DNA from: Actinomycetes bacterium
Lineage (GTDB): Bacteria; Actinomycetota; Actinomycetes; Propionibacteriales; Propionibacteriaceae
Length of the DNA: 41,057 nt
Reading direction: 5' to 3'
NCBI GenBank assembly: GCA_030426725.1
Contig: JAUHXZ010000020.1
Location: forward strand, 1 to 41,057
The notes under the pieces were generated by a model, which saw only the letters and a program-made list of their open reading frames with translations, made no database searches and was not told where the DNA came from. Position 1 is the first letter of the stretch. Each line of letters starts with the position of its first letter. Made by a program: the position numbers and the translations under genes. Shown piece by piece: positions 20,549-30,423 of this stretch.

Positions 20549-22482
20549 ACCCGCTCGTCGCGTGGGTCGCGGAGCTCCTCGCCGCCGCGTGGCAGCGCCA
20601 GGAGCACGAGGGGCGCTACCGGGGCGCGGACGACTTCCGCGCACTGCACATCGACCCCGCCGACGCCCTCGCCAGCTGGCGCGCGACCACCGCCGAGGCC
20701 GCGCTCTGGCCGCCCGGGCTCGCCGACGGATTCGAAGCCGCCACCGCATGGCTGCCCGCCGGGCTTGGGTTGGCCCCCGCGGACCGGCTGGTCGCCGCCC
20801 TCGCGGCCGCCGTCGAGCTGGAGCCGCGGCTTCGCCCGCTCGTCGCGGCCCTCACCGACGATCCGGGCCTCCGCCAGCCCACTGTTGCGCTGGCCTCCGA
20901 GTGCGCGGGCGCCGCCGGCCTCGCGACGAGCGAGGTCCGCGCGGCCTGCGCAGCCGGCTCGCGGCTCGAGGCACTCGACCTCGTGACGGTCGTGGAGGTG
21001 GCCGGGCGCCCCTCGCGAAGCGACGCGCAGCTCACCGCGACCCCTTGGCTGGTGGACACGGCCGACGGCGTCGACCCGACGCCGCCCGAGGGGCTCGAGG
21101 AGGTGCGGGTGCCGCCCCGCGCCGCCGGCGCTGCCCCGACGCTATGCGTGGGCGCCGACCACCGGCGCCACGCCGAGTCGCTGCCGGCCCCGTCCGGGGT
21201 CGTCGGCGTCCTGACCCACCCCGTCCCCGCGCGTTGGGCTGGGGCTGTCAGGGAGATGCTCGTACTGCACGGGACGCTGGTGGCCGCCGTCGGTGACGCC
21301 CCCGAGGGGTGGCTCGTCGAATCGGTGGAGCGCGCGGCGGCCCTCGGCTGCCCCACGGCGATCAGCCTCGCGGCGGGCGTGACGTGGGTGCCCCCCGCGC
21401 AGTGGCGGACCGAGACCCTCCGGCCGCCGACCGCCACCGAGAGGGTCTCCCGCTGGACTGCCTCCCTCGCCGCGACAGGGGTCGTCGCGGCCCCCGGGGA
21501 CGTCGCGACCCTCGCGAGCGAGTACGCCCTCGGCGTCGGCGCGATCGACGAGGCGGCCGCCCGGGTGGCCGCCGATTCCGGGGGGGCACCCTCGGTGGCG
21601 TCGCTCGAGGACCTCCGCCTGGCGGCGCGCCGCACCTCATGGCGGGATCTCTCCAGCTGCGCCCGCCCCGGGCCCGCCGACAGCACCTGGGACGACCTGG
21701 TCGTCACCGACGCCGTCCGCGGCCAGCTCCGCGGGATCGCCGCCGCGATCGGCCAGCGCGGCCGCGTCCTCGACGACTGGGGCTTCGGCGCTCGGCCGGG
21801 GTCTCGCGGGTACCACGTCCTCTTCGCGGGGCCGTCCGGAACCGGCAAGACCATGTCGGCGGGGGTCATCGCCCGGGCGACGGGCCTCGAACTGTGGGTG
21901 GTGGACCTGGCCAGGGTCGTCGACAAGTACCTCGGCGAGACCGAGAAGGCGATCGACAAGGTGCTGCGCGCCGCCGACGCGTCCGGTGCGATGCTGCTGT
22001 TCGACGAGGCCGACGCCCTGTTCGGCCGCCGCGGCGAGGTGCGCGAGGCGAAGGACCGCTGGGCCAACGTCGAGGTTGCCTTCCTGCTGCAGCGCATCGA
22101 GGAGCACTCAGGGGTCACCGTGCTCACCACCAACGTCAGCCACCACCTCGACGAGGCGTTCGCCCGGCGGATGAGCCAGCGGGTCGAGTTCAGCGTCCCC
22201 GACTCCGGCCTGCGGCACCGGCTCTGGCGCTCGTCCATCCCGTCGTCGGCGCCGATCGCGGCCGGCGACGACCTGCGGCTGATCGCGGAGCGCTTCGAGC
22301 TCGCGGGCGGGGCGATCCGCACCGCCGCGCTGAACGCCGCGTACGCCGCCGCCGCCGACTCGGGACCGATCGGGCTGCCGCACCTGGTCCGCGCCACCGT
22401 GCAGGAACTGGCCAAGGCGGGCCGCACGCCCACCCGCTCGGACCTGGGCGACCTCGGCGAGCTGCTCGGGGGGCCGGCGTGA
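20545..22482 (+). CDS. eCIS AAA+ ATPase (Afp15/Pvc15-like)
   Basis: 645 residues from GTG 20545. The N-terminal ~380 residues are a helical domain typical of eCIS ATPases, seen weakly. The AAA+ module follows: Walker A GPSGTGKT at residues 429-436 (Lys435), Walker B MLLFDEAD at 483-490, sensor-1 region VTVLTTNVSHHLDEAFARRM, and an arginine-finger-like R in that last segment. Family members are needed for assembly of mature particles. It is not ClpV: there is one AAA module and no ClpB-type M-domain. GTGA overlap at both ends couples it to the protein before it and to the giant protein after it. The large upstream frame extension is a shadow of the previous gene. Confidence 0.94.
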   Translation: MNPLVAWVAELLAAAWQRQEHEGRYRGADDFRALHIDPADALASWRATTAEAALWPPGLADGFEAATAWLPAGLGLAPADRLVAALAAAVELEPRLRPLVAALTDDPGLRQPTVALASECAGAAGLATSEVRAACAAGSRLEALDLVTVVEVAGRPSRSDAQLTATPWLVDTADGVDPTPPEGLEEVRVPPRAAGAAPTLCVGADHRRHAESLPAPSGVVGVLTHPVPARWAGAVREMLVLHGTLVAAVGDAPEGWLVESVERAAALGCPTAISLAAGVTWVPPAQWRTETLRPPTATERVSRWTASLAATGVVAAPGDVATLASEYALGVGAIDEAAARVAADSGGAPSVASLEDLRLAARRTSWRDLSSCARPGPADSTWDDLVVTDAVRGQLRGIAAAIGQRGRVLDDWGFGARPGSRGYHVLFAGPSGTGKTMSAGVIARATGLELWVVDLARVVDKYLGETEKAIDKVLRAADASGAMLLFDEADALFGRRGEVREAKDRWANVEVAFLLQRIEEHSGVTVLTTNVSHHLDEAFARRMSQRVEFSVPDSGLRHRLWRSSIPSSAPIAAGDDLRLIAERFELAGGAIRTAALNAAYAAAADSGPIGLPHLVRATVQELAKAGRTPTRSDLGDLGELLGGPA

Positions 22483-25400
22483 CGGTCGTCATGGAGCCCC
22501 TCGTCGTCCGCGGTCGCCGCCCCGCGGAGGGCGCCCGCGCGGCCGACGGCGCTGCTCCCCGCCCGGCCCCCGTTCACCGGCGACTCACCAACAGGGCGGC
22601 GGGCGCGCTCCGTGGCCGGGTGGCGTTCGGCGGCTTCTCCTACGTGCGCACCGCCGAGGACGACGCCCAGGCGGCCGCATACGAGCGGGCCGCCGCCCGG
22701 CAGCGGGCCGAGGCCGCTCCTGACGGGCCCGCCCCCGCAGCGCCCGACGGCGCCCCGGCAGCCACCCCCGAACCGGCGGGCGTCGCCGCTCCCGCGGAGA
22801 CCCGGCCCGCCGAGGGGTCCGAGGCACCGGAGCGAACCGACGCGGCGCCCGAGGGCCGGGCCGGGGCGATCCCGGCCGAGGGCACCCCCTCGTCACCGGG
22901 CCCGGGGGGCGCCGCCCCCACGGGCATCGACAGCCCCGAGGAGCTGGCGTCCGCCGCGCGGAGCGCCGCCGACGCCCTGCCCCATCCGGACGTGCCGCGC
23001 GCCCCCTTGGACCGCGCCTTCGCGCCGATGACCGCCAGGGCCGCCACCCGCGCGAGGCGCCCGCTGCCCCGCGGCGGAGGAGGCTCGTTCCCGCCGCCCA
23101 GACCGGTAGAGCCGATCGAGATCGATCCGGTCCCCGAGGCGACGGCCGCGCTGAGCACCGCGCTCAACGCCCGACTCCCCGAGCTCGCGCTGCCCGCGAT
23201 CCGCGCCATGCCGGACGGCACGGTCCCGACGCTCCCGCCGGTCAGCGACGTTCGCGCCGACGAACTGGCCACCGAGGTGGAGGTCGACCTCCCCGCCGTC
23301 GAGACCGGCACGGCGAACGCGACGGAGGCCGCGCGGTCGCGCGACGCGGCGCGCGAGACCCCCGACGAGACCCCAGCGCCCGCCCCCGTCCCGATCTCGC
23401 CCCCCGTCCTCGTCGACTTCCGGCGCAGGCCGCCCCCGCCCCTGCCCGAGGCCGACGCGGCCCTCGAGACCACCCAGATCACCCGGGTGCTCGCGCTCGT
23501 CCGCGCCACGGTCGACGAGAGGGCCCAGACGCTGACGGACCGGCTCCGCGGCCAGGCCTTCCCCCCGAACAGGATGGGCAACTACCACGAGGACATCACC
23601 GACCCGATCCGCGACAGGATCCGCACGGACCTGGAGGAGAAGCTGGAGGCGCTCCGCGACGCCGCCGGGATCACCGTCGAGGCGCTCGAGTCCGCCACCC
23701 GGAGCAGGCGCACCGAGCTGGCCGACCAGGTGGCCCACGTCGCCACCCGCGCCGAACTGGAGGTCGACCGGACCGCGGCCACGCTGACCAGCGAGGCCGA
23801 GGAGGACAACGCCCGCACCGAGGCACGGCGGCTCCGGGACCAGGCCCGGCAGGTCGCCCGGTACCGGCGCGCGCTCCACTCCCGGGACCCGACGCTCGTC
23901 GCGGAGCTCGTCACCGCACGGCTCGGCTACATCGACACCGACGTGAGCACCGGCGCCACCGCCATCGACGCCGCCAAGCAGCGACGCCTGGACCTGCTCA
24001 CCCGGTACAGCGCCGCCTACGGCGAGGCCTACCGCGCCGCGGACAACGCCTGGCAGCATCCCGCCGGGCGCCCGGCAAGGGCGCCCCCGAACGAAGGCGG
24101 CCGGCTCTGGTACGACCTGGCGACCGACGAGTTGACCGCGAACATGACGCGCCTGCGGGCGCGCACGGAGACCGAGGCCGGGACGCTCAGCAGCGGCCTC
24201 CGCGACGCCGGTACGGCCGCGAAGGCCGCCGTGCGGTCATGGTCGGACCGCCGCCTGAGGCGGACCCTGACCGCCGACGAGGCCGCCGCCCGCGCGACCA
24301 GGGACGCCAACGCCACGACGACCGCGATCGCCGAGGCGCAGGCGGCCGCCGCCCGCGCCGCAACGCGCGAACGGCTCGTGGGTGAGATCCGGTTCGCCAC
24401 CGCCACCGCGCTGAGGACCATGGACGACGCCGAGCGCGTGAGCCGCTCCCACATGATCGACCTCAACGACCAGCAGCTGGAACAGGGCAGACGGTTCCTC
24501 GCGACCGGGGACGTCGGCGACCCGATGTCCGCCGTCGCCAACAGCCTGGTGGCCGCCTACGCGCGCGACAACCTGACCGACAAGCCCCAGGAGATCCGCG
24601 ACGCGGTCTACCGCCTGAATCCCTCGAGCCCCGCCGAGGCCGGCGAGCTCGGCGACATCTACTTCCCCGGCGGCGGTGGGGCGCTCGAGGACCGCGTCAA
24701 CCAGCTGTGGAACGCCTTCGAGGTGTGGCACGGCACCGCGGAGGAGGACGCCGTCAAGCAGTTGGAGGGCCTGGACACCCACGCCACGACCCTGCTGAAC
24801 CGCGCCTACTACCTGATCAAGGGCCAGAGCCTCCAGTGGCGGATCCGCGACGAGATGTCCGGCTCCGACCGCGACAAGGCCCTGGGACTCGCGTCGGGCG
24901 ACCGCGCCATGCACGCCAGGGGCGTCATCGCGGACGCCGACGGCTGGTTCTCCAACGACCCGAACGCGGCACTCGACGCCATCCGCAACCTCCCGCCCGG
25001 CGAGGCCGCACGGGTGGTCGACGACCCGGAGACCCGAGAGCACCTCACCACCGTGCTCGGCGGGTCCCGGTGGGTGCAGGGGCGGGGCTCGGTGACCGAC
25101 GACCGCGGCGAGCGCGAGCTGCAGGTCCTCGTCGACCTCAACCGCCCCGCCGACGCGACCGACCCCGCGGACGCGGCAAGGCGCCGGGACCTGCAGGCGC
25201 GCGCCGACGCGATCGCGTTCGACCGGTCCGTGCGCCGCGGCACCGGCGGCGACGGGCCCACCACCGAGGCGGTCGTAGCGCGCATCCGGCAGTCGGTCAC
25301 CTCGTCGGCGCCGGACACCTGGTCCGGCACTGAGATCGACGACGAGGTCCGGCGGCGCATCCGCGCGATGGAGAACGCCTACGAGACCGAGTTCGGGTCC

Positions 25401-28400
25401 GAACTGCCCACCGGAGGGGTCAGCGCGCTGCGCACCGCCGTCGCCCGCTACTCATGGGGCACCGAGCTGGACCTCCGGCAGGCGCTGATCGACGTCGACC
25501 GCGGCGCCGAGCGGGCCGCGCGCCTGCAGCGCACCACGCAGGGCTTCTACACCTCCGACTCGGAGCTGAACGCCGAACTGACGACCACCTACACCGACGC
25601 CCTCGCCGAGGTGCGCCGGGACCGGGCGCGCCGCGAGGCGGTCGAGACGCGGGCGCGGGAACTCATGGCCTCCGACGGCGTCACCTCCGGGGGCCGCACC
25701 CCCTCGCCGCGCGAGGTGGCGGCCTACCGGCAGGAGGCCGAGGAGGAGGCGGCCCGCGCGTTGGCCGGCGAGTGGATGGGAGACGTCTCGGCGGCCTTCG
25801 CCGAGCAGTACGGGCGCCGCTGGGGCGGCGGCGCCGACCCGCTGCGGGAGATGGTTACCTCGCAGACCCAGTTCGGCGGGGAGACCGAGGCCCTGGCCCG
25901 CCTGGACACCGGCGGCGGGCTGACGGCCGCCCGCGCCGTCGAGCTCGGCCAGGCCGGGTGGGGCATGGACCGGGACGTGGTGATGTCGGGGATCGGCAAC
26001 CGCACCACGCAGCAGCTCGCCCGGATCTCGGCCGACTACCGCACCAACACCCACGGCCGCGACATGCTCACCGACCTGCGCTCGGAGACGGGCGGCTGGA
26101 CCGGTGCCACCGCCGACACGGACCTCGAGCGCGACGCGTTCGACATCCGTGAGGCGATGCGCGGCGTGCCGACGACGCCCCGGCAGGAGTTCGAGGCGGC
26201 GCGACGCCGGTTCGAGTACGAGCGCGACGTCTACTTCGGCGGCGGCGCCGAGCGGCCCGAGGCCGTCGGTCCGCAGTTCGCTTCGCTGCGGCGCCAGTTC
26301 GAACGTGTCGAGGCCCGGATGAGGGAGTGGGAGGCCGCCACCGCGAGCGGCGACACCGCCGCCGCCCGCCGGATCGAGGCCGGGCTGGCCATGGCGCACG
26401 ACAGCGTCGGCACCTCGGCGGCCGCCTACCGCCGGGCCGTCGACGAGCACGTCGAAGGCGTCGCGCAGAAGGCCGCGATCGTCGCGGCGCTCGTGGTGGT
26501 GGCCGTCGTCGCCATCGCGACCAGCATCATCACCGGTGGGGCGGCCGCCCCCGCCTGGGTCGGCGTCGCGACCGCCGTGGCGGCGTCGCTGGCGGGCACG
26601 GCCGCCTCGATGGCCGTCAAGTCGTCCGAACTGGGCGCCGCCTACGGGCAGAATGCGTTCCGCACCGACCTCGCGGTCGGTGCCGTCGACGCCATCGTCG
26701 CGGCCCTCACGGCGGGTCTCGGCGACAAGCTACTACGGCTGCCGCGGCTCGCCGGCGCGACGCCCGCAGCCCGGACCCTCATGGCCAGGGCGATCAGCGC
26801 GCAGCGGGCCACCCGCCCCCTCATCGCGCGGGTGGGCGCCTTCGGCGCCGAGCAGATCGCTGGCGCCGTGCCGACGGCGCTGGCGGGGGCGGCTCTGAAC
26901 CGCGACACGTGGCGCGGGGACCCGCTGCGCAACTTCGCGGCGGCCGGCGGGCTGGCGGCGCTCACCGGCATCGGCATGGGGGCAGCCATGCACGGCGTCA
27001 CCACCCACGCGCCCAGGATGCTCGGCGGTGCGGTCGACGGGGTCCGGCTCCTCACCGGCCGCACCGGCGCCGCCGTCTCGGGTGAGTCGGTGACCCTCGG
27101 CTCGACCAGGCGCGCGGTGTCGGCGGGCGACGTCGACGCGGCCACGAACCGCGGATCGTGGCTGGAGCGCTGGGCGGCCCGGCGGCAGTTCATGCGGACG
27201 AACCCCGGCGCCACCGAGTTCGACTTCCAACTCGCGATGGCGCAGGGCGCCCTCGACGCCGAGGTCGACGCCGCCGCGGTCCGGGCGCTGCAGGCCGAGA
27301 TGCGCGCCCACCTGGTGTCGGGGTTAAGCGGCACCGACGCGGAGCTCGCCCGTCACGCGCGCATCGAGGTGCTGCCCGACGCGGAGTTCGCGGCGCGAAC
27401 CGGATCGACGTCGAACGGCCACGCCGCAACCCTCAACGTGCGCGGCGAGCCGGTCGTCGTGGTCCGGGAGGGGGCCCCGCTCAGCCGGTTGGCCGAGGAG
27501 GGGCGTCACGTCGCCCAGTTCTTCGACCCCGCCAACGCCGCCCGCCTCGCGCTCCTCGACGAGCGCCGCCTCGCCGGCTACGGCACGTGGCTGCTGGCGG
27601 ACCGGATCGCGGCGTGGCGGGCGAAGATCGACCTGGAGCTCGATGTCCAGGCCCGCATGATTCCGGATCTCCGGGCGCGGCTCGCCGATCCCGACCTGCC
27701 TGCCGGGCGGGCCCTCGACCTCGGCCGCATCCTGGCGGAGGCCGAGGCCGCGGTGGAGGTGCTGTCCGCGCGGCGCACGACGCTGGAGGGCCTGGGGCCG
27801 GCGGACCTGGCCCGGATGACGGCGGGGGACCTGTCGCCGCCCCGGTTCCTGGCGGACGAGCCGCGCCTGTTCTCGAAGGAGGTCTCGGCCAAGACCGCGG
27901 TCGAAGAGCCCGAGACGCCGTCGCCTGCGGCCCCCGCCCGCGAGGAGTGGACCAGCGGCGGGCGCCGCTACATCACCAGCGAGGCCGATGAGTTCATGGA
28001 CGGCTCCCGGCGGTCGCGATGGGTCGAGGTGTGGGAGGGCGACGAGCTCGTCGAGATGGCCCTGCAGCGCCGCGACGGCGGCTCGTGGCGGCTGTCGGGT
28101 CGCGTGGGGCGCGAGCGCGGCGGCATCGCCGAGTTCGCCGCCCGGATGGAGCACACGGCCGAAGCTGCGAGCCGGGAAACGCCCACGGTGGCGTACAAGC
28201 AGCTCGGCGCCCAGACGGGCAGCGGCGCCGGGCTCGACGACCTGTGGTTCCGGTTCGAGACGGTGGGCGGGAAGCTGGAGTGCCGCGCGCTGGTGTACGA
28301 GGCCAAGAACTACGACGGCCAGGTGTCGAGCTTCAGCGCGATCAACGAGAACTTCAAGAAGAACGTCGACCGGGCCATGGACCGCCTGCGGGCGATGCTC

Positions 28401-29135
28401 CACCAGAGCTCCTGGGACGACGCGGGGATGACCCGCGAACAGGTGGAGGCCGCGATCGTCGCGCTGCAGCGCAGGCAGCTGGACGTAGTCATACGCACGA
28501 CCGAGACCACGCGGGTGAACCCCGACCACCTGGCCGAGATCCAGACCGCGCTCAACAAGGGCGCGCAGGGCGATCCCGTCCGCGTGCGCCACGACCCGCG
28601 ACCGATCGGCGACGCGGCGATGATCGAGGGCGAGGACCTGTGGATCCGGGTCGAGCAGTACCGGCGCCTCGGCTACAAGCACCCGGACAACATCCTGTTC
28701 AAGGAGCTCGCCAACGGCCCGCGCGGCATGACCCCGGAGAGCGTCGCGACCGCGAGCGCGATCGTCACCGCGCGGGCGCAGCCCGGATCCCTCCTCTCCG
28801 GACGGATCAAAGCGGCCCCCGGCGGCACGCACTTCGTCGACGACACGGGGCCGTTCAAGGTGATCGTCGCGGAGCCGACGGCGGCCCGCGGCGCGGCGTT
28901 CGACGCCGTCGAGCGGGCCCGCGCGATCCTCGCAGCCGCGGAGGACGGCGTGCCGGGCGAGGGCGGGACGTCGACGCGCCCGGTCAGGGTGGTGGTCGAC
29001 TACTCGGAGCTCACCACCCCGCAGGCGCGGCAACTGATGGCCGCGCTGGCTTCGGTCGCCGAGTCCGACGGGTCCCAGGCCACCGCCGCGCTCATCGTGT
29101 GGACCCCACCCCTCCGGACATCCTCAGGACCCTGA
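22479..29135 (+). CDS. giant eCIS-associated protein with annexin-like repeats, membrane hairpin and C-terminal PD-(D/E)XK nuclease-like domain
   Basis: 2218 residues if started at GTG 22479, overlapping the ATPase stop; ATG 22491 is an alternative. Layout: a Pro/Ala/Glu-rich disordered N-terminus (~60-330); a helical Arg/Glu/Ala-rich region (~330-690); helical repeats resembling annexin-like units (~738-810, e.g. WNAFEVWHGTAEEDAVKQ, WRIRDEMSGSDRDKAL; again ~955-1010); a hydrophobic hairpin at ~1332-1380 (AAIVAALVVVAVVAIATSII); an EExxH element at residues 1673-1677 (RLAEEGRHVAQF); and a C-terminal domain with GLDDLWFRF ... LVYEAKNYDG, i.e. D1920/D1921 and E1941-x-K1943, the pattern of PD-(D/E)XK nucleases. 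Candidate eCIS effector, or a membrane anchor or tape-measure fusion. Assignments are by eye; the nuclease call is the strongest. No immunity-like gene follows. Confidence 0.85.
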   Translation: MTVVMEPLVVRGRRPAEGARAADGAAPRPAPVHRRLTNRAAGALRGRVAFGGFSYVRTAEDDAQAAAYERAAARQRAEAAPDGPAPAAPDGAPAATPEPAGVAAPAETRPAEGSEAPERTDAAPEGRAGAIPAEGTPSSPGPGGAAPTGIDSPEELASAARSAADALPHPDVPRAPLDRAFAPMTARAATRARRPLPRGGGGSFPPPRPVEPIEIDPVPEATAALSTALNARLPELALPAIRAMPDGTVPTLPPVSDVRADELATEVEVDLPAVETGTANATEAARSRDAARETPDETPAPAPVPISPPVLVDFRRRPPPPLPEADAALETTQITRVLALVRATVDERAQTLTDRLRGQAFPPNRMGNYHEDITDPIRDRIRTDLEEKLEALRDAAGITVEALESATRSRRTELADQVAHVATRAELEVDRTAATLTSEAEEDNARTEARRLRDQARQVARYRRALHSRDPTLVAELVTARLGYIDTDVSTGATAIDAAKQRRLDLLTRYSAAYGEAYRAADNAWQHPAGRPARAPPNEGGRLWYDLATDELTANMTRLRARTETEAGTLSSGLRDAGTAAKAAVRSWSDRRLRRTLTADEAAARATRDANATTTAIAEAQAAAARAATRERLVGEIRFATATALRTMDDAERVSRSHMIDLNDQQLEQGRRFLATGDVGDPMSAVANSLVAAYARDNLTDKPQEIRDAVYRLNPSSPAEAGELGDIYFPGGGGALEDRVNQLWNAFEVWHGTAEEDAVKQLEGLDTHATTLLNRAYYLIKGQSLQWRIRDEMSGSDRDKALGLASGDRAMHARGVIADADGWFSNDPNAALDAIRNLPPGEAARVVDDPETREHLTTVLGGSRWVQGRGSVTDDRGERELQVLVDLNRPADATDPADAARRRDLQARADAIAFDRSVRRGTGGDGPTTEAVVARIRQSVTSSAPDTWSGTEIDDEVRRRIRAMENAYETEFGSELPTGGVSALRTAVARYSWGTELDLRQALIDVDRGAERAARLQRTTQGFYTSDSELNAELTTTYTDALAEVRRDRARREAVETRARELMASDGVTSGGRTPSPREVAAYRQEAEEEAARALAGEWMGDVSAAFAEQYGRRWGGGADPLREMVTSQTQFGGETEALARLDTGGGLTAARAVELGQAGWGMDRDVVMSGIGNRTTQQLARISADYRTNTHGRDMLTDLRSETGGWTGATADTDLERDAFDIREAMRGVPTTPRQEFEAARRRFEYERDVYFGGGAERPEAVGPQFASLRRQFERVEARMREWEAATASGDTAAARRIEAGLAMAHDSVGTSAAAYRRAVDEHVEGVAQKAAIVAALVVVAVVAIATSIITGGAAAPAWVGVATAVAASLAGTAASMAVKSSELGAAYGQNAFRTDLAVGAVDAIVAALTAGLGDKLLRLPRLAGATPAARTLMARAISAQRATRPLIARVGAFGAEQIAGAVPTALAGAALNRDTWRGDPLRNFAAAGGLAALTGIGMGAAMHGVTTHAPRMLGGAVDGVRLLTGRTGAAVSGESVTLGSTRRAVSAGDVDAATNRGSWLERWAARRQFMRTNPGATEFDFQLAMAQGALDAEVDAAAVRALQAEMRAHLVSGLSGTDAELARHARIEVLPDAEFAARTGSTSNGHAATLNVRGEPVVVVREGAPLSRLAEEGRHVAQFFDPANAARLALLDERRLAGYGTWLLADRIAAWRAKIDLELDVQARMIPDLRARLADPDLPAGRALDLGRILAEAEAAVEVLSARRTTLEGLGPADLARMTAGDLSPPRFLADEPRLFSKEVSAKTAVEEPETPSPAAPAREEWTSGGRRYITSEADEFMDGSRRSRWVEVWEGDELVEMALQRRDGGSWRLSGRVGRERGGIAEFAARMEHTAEAASRETPTVAYKQLGAQTGSGAGLDDLWFRFETVGGKLECRALVYEAKNYDGQVSSFSAINENFKKNVDRAMDRLRAMLHQSSWDDAGMTREQVEAAIVALQRRQLDVVIRTTETTRVNPDHLAEIQTALNKGAQGDPVRVRHDPRPIGDAAMIEGEDLWIRVEQYRRLGYKHPDNILFKELANGPRGMTPESVATASAIVTARAQPGSLLSGRIKAAPGGTHFVDDTGPFKVIVAEPTAARGAAFDAVERARAILAAAEDGVPGEGGTSTRPVRVVVDYSELTTPQARQLMAALASVAESDGSQATAALIVWTPPLRTSSGP

Positions 29136-29177
29136 GCACGTGTTGCCGACGTCTGGCGCCCGCTGCCAGCGGCCGGG

Positions 29178-30310
29178 TCAGTGGGACTCGCCGAGCCGCC
29201 CGGTGAGGCGCCTGTGGCGGGCCGCCGACGAGCCGTTCAGTCCGACGATCTCGACCGTCTTGCCGAGCCGCCCGTACTTGGTCTGCACCGCGTCGAGCGC
29301 GGCCACCGTCGAGGCGTCCCAGATGTGGCTGTCGGTGAAGTCGATGACCACGCGCGCGGGGTCACCGGAGTAGTCGAACTGGTAGACCAGATCGTTGCTG
29401 GTGGCGAAGAACATCTCGCCGGAGACGCGGTAGACGCGCTCGTCGACCGACCCGTCGCCGTTGACGTCATCGTCGGAGACCTTCTCGACGGACGCGAAGT
29501 GGGCGACGCGGCGCGCGAAGACGACGATGGCGGCGTTGACGCCGACGATGACTCCATAGGCCAGGTTGTGCGTCGCGACGGTGACGCCGACGGTGAGCAG
29601 CATGACGATGGTTTCGCTGAGCGGCATGCGGCGCAGGGTCGCCGGGTGGATGCTGTGCCAGTCCATGGTGGCGTAGGACACCATGATCATGACCGCGACG
29701 AGCACGGCCATGGGGATCATGCCGACGGCGGGGCCGAATCCGACGACGAGGATGAGCAGGAAGACGCCGGCGAGGAAGGTGGAGATGCGCGTGCGGGCGC
29801 CGGACACCTTCACGTTGATCATGGTCTGGCCGATCATCGCGCAGCCGCCCATACCGCCGAACAGGCCGGACATCATGTTGGCGATGCCCTGTCCCCAGCC
29901 CTCGCGGGTCTTGTCGGAGTGGGTGTCGGTGATGCCGTCGACGAGCTTGGCGGTCATGAGGGACTCGAGGATGCCGACGAGCGCCATCGCCAGCGCGTAG
30001 GGGGCGATGATCTGGAGCGTCTCGAGGGTGAGCGGCACCTGCGGGATGATCAGCGACGGCAGCGAGGCGGGCAGTTCGCCCTGGTCGGCGACGTTGGGCA
30101 GGTCCCATCCGGTGAGGACGACGAGCGTGGTGACGACGAGGATCGCCACCAGCGGCGCCGGCACCGCAGTGGTGAGGCGCGGCAGCACGACCATGACGAT
30201 CAGCCCGAGCGCCACCATCGGGTACACGAGCCACGGCACGCCGATGAAGTGGGGGATCTGGGCGAGGTCGTGGACGGCGCGGGCATTGCGGGCATGCTCT
30301 GCTCAGCCAT
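29178..30310 (-). pseudogene. SulP-family anion transporter with STAS domain, N-terminally deleted and frameshifted
   Basis: The open frame 30239-29178 (353 codons) reads as SulP from about its fifth membrane span on: LVYPMVALGLIVMVVLPRLT, the SulP core GGMGGCAMIGQTMINVKVSG, MIPMAVLVAVMIMVS, and a C-terminal STAS domain (VYRVSGEMFFATSN, DSHIWDASTVAALDAVQ). SulP proteins are ~480-560 residues; here the first ~130 residues and their spans are missing. A good start with AAGGAG (30316-30321 on this strand) and ATG at 30310 gives MAEQSMPAMPAPS in another frame, which ends after ~36 codons. The SulP frame has a stop just upstream, and its first start is GTG 30239 without a ribosome binding site. 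The simplest reading is an internal deletion and a dead gene; an assembly error is the alternative. Confidence 0.75.
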
Positions 30311-30423
30311 ACGGCTCCTTCATTGGGGGATTGCGCGTCGACGACGGCCTGACGCGGTGGCCGACACTACAGGACCACCCCGGCATAGTTGAAACGGCGC
30401 ATACCAGATGTGAGCAGGCCGTG

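Noticed and set aside
21309..22478. N-terminal extension of the giant protein over the ATPase gene
   Set aside because: The extension is the +1 shadow of the ATPase (Arg/Pro/Gly-rich) with no family features. The GTGA overlap at 22479 gives a natural start.
20545..22482. ClpV of a type VI secretion system
   Set aside because: Only one AAA module, no ClpB-type middle domain, and no TssJ/L/M genes nearby.
22479..29135. DUF4157-type metallopeptidase domain in the giant protein
   Set aside because: DUF4157 has HExxH near the N-terminus. Here only an EExxH element at residues 1673-1677 exists, so it is reported as a possible separate element, not as DUF4157.
29136..29177. Intrinsic terminator between the giant gene and the SulP gene
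   Set aside because: Only a short CTGGC/GCCAG stem is present with no T-run; too weak to call.
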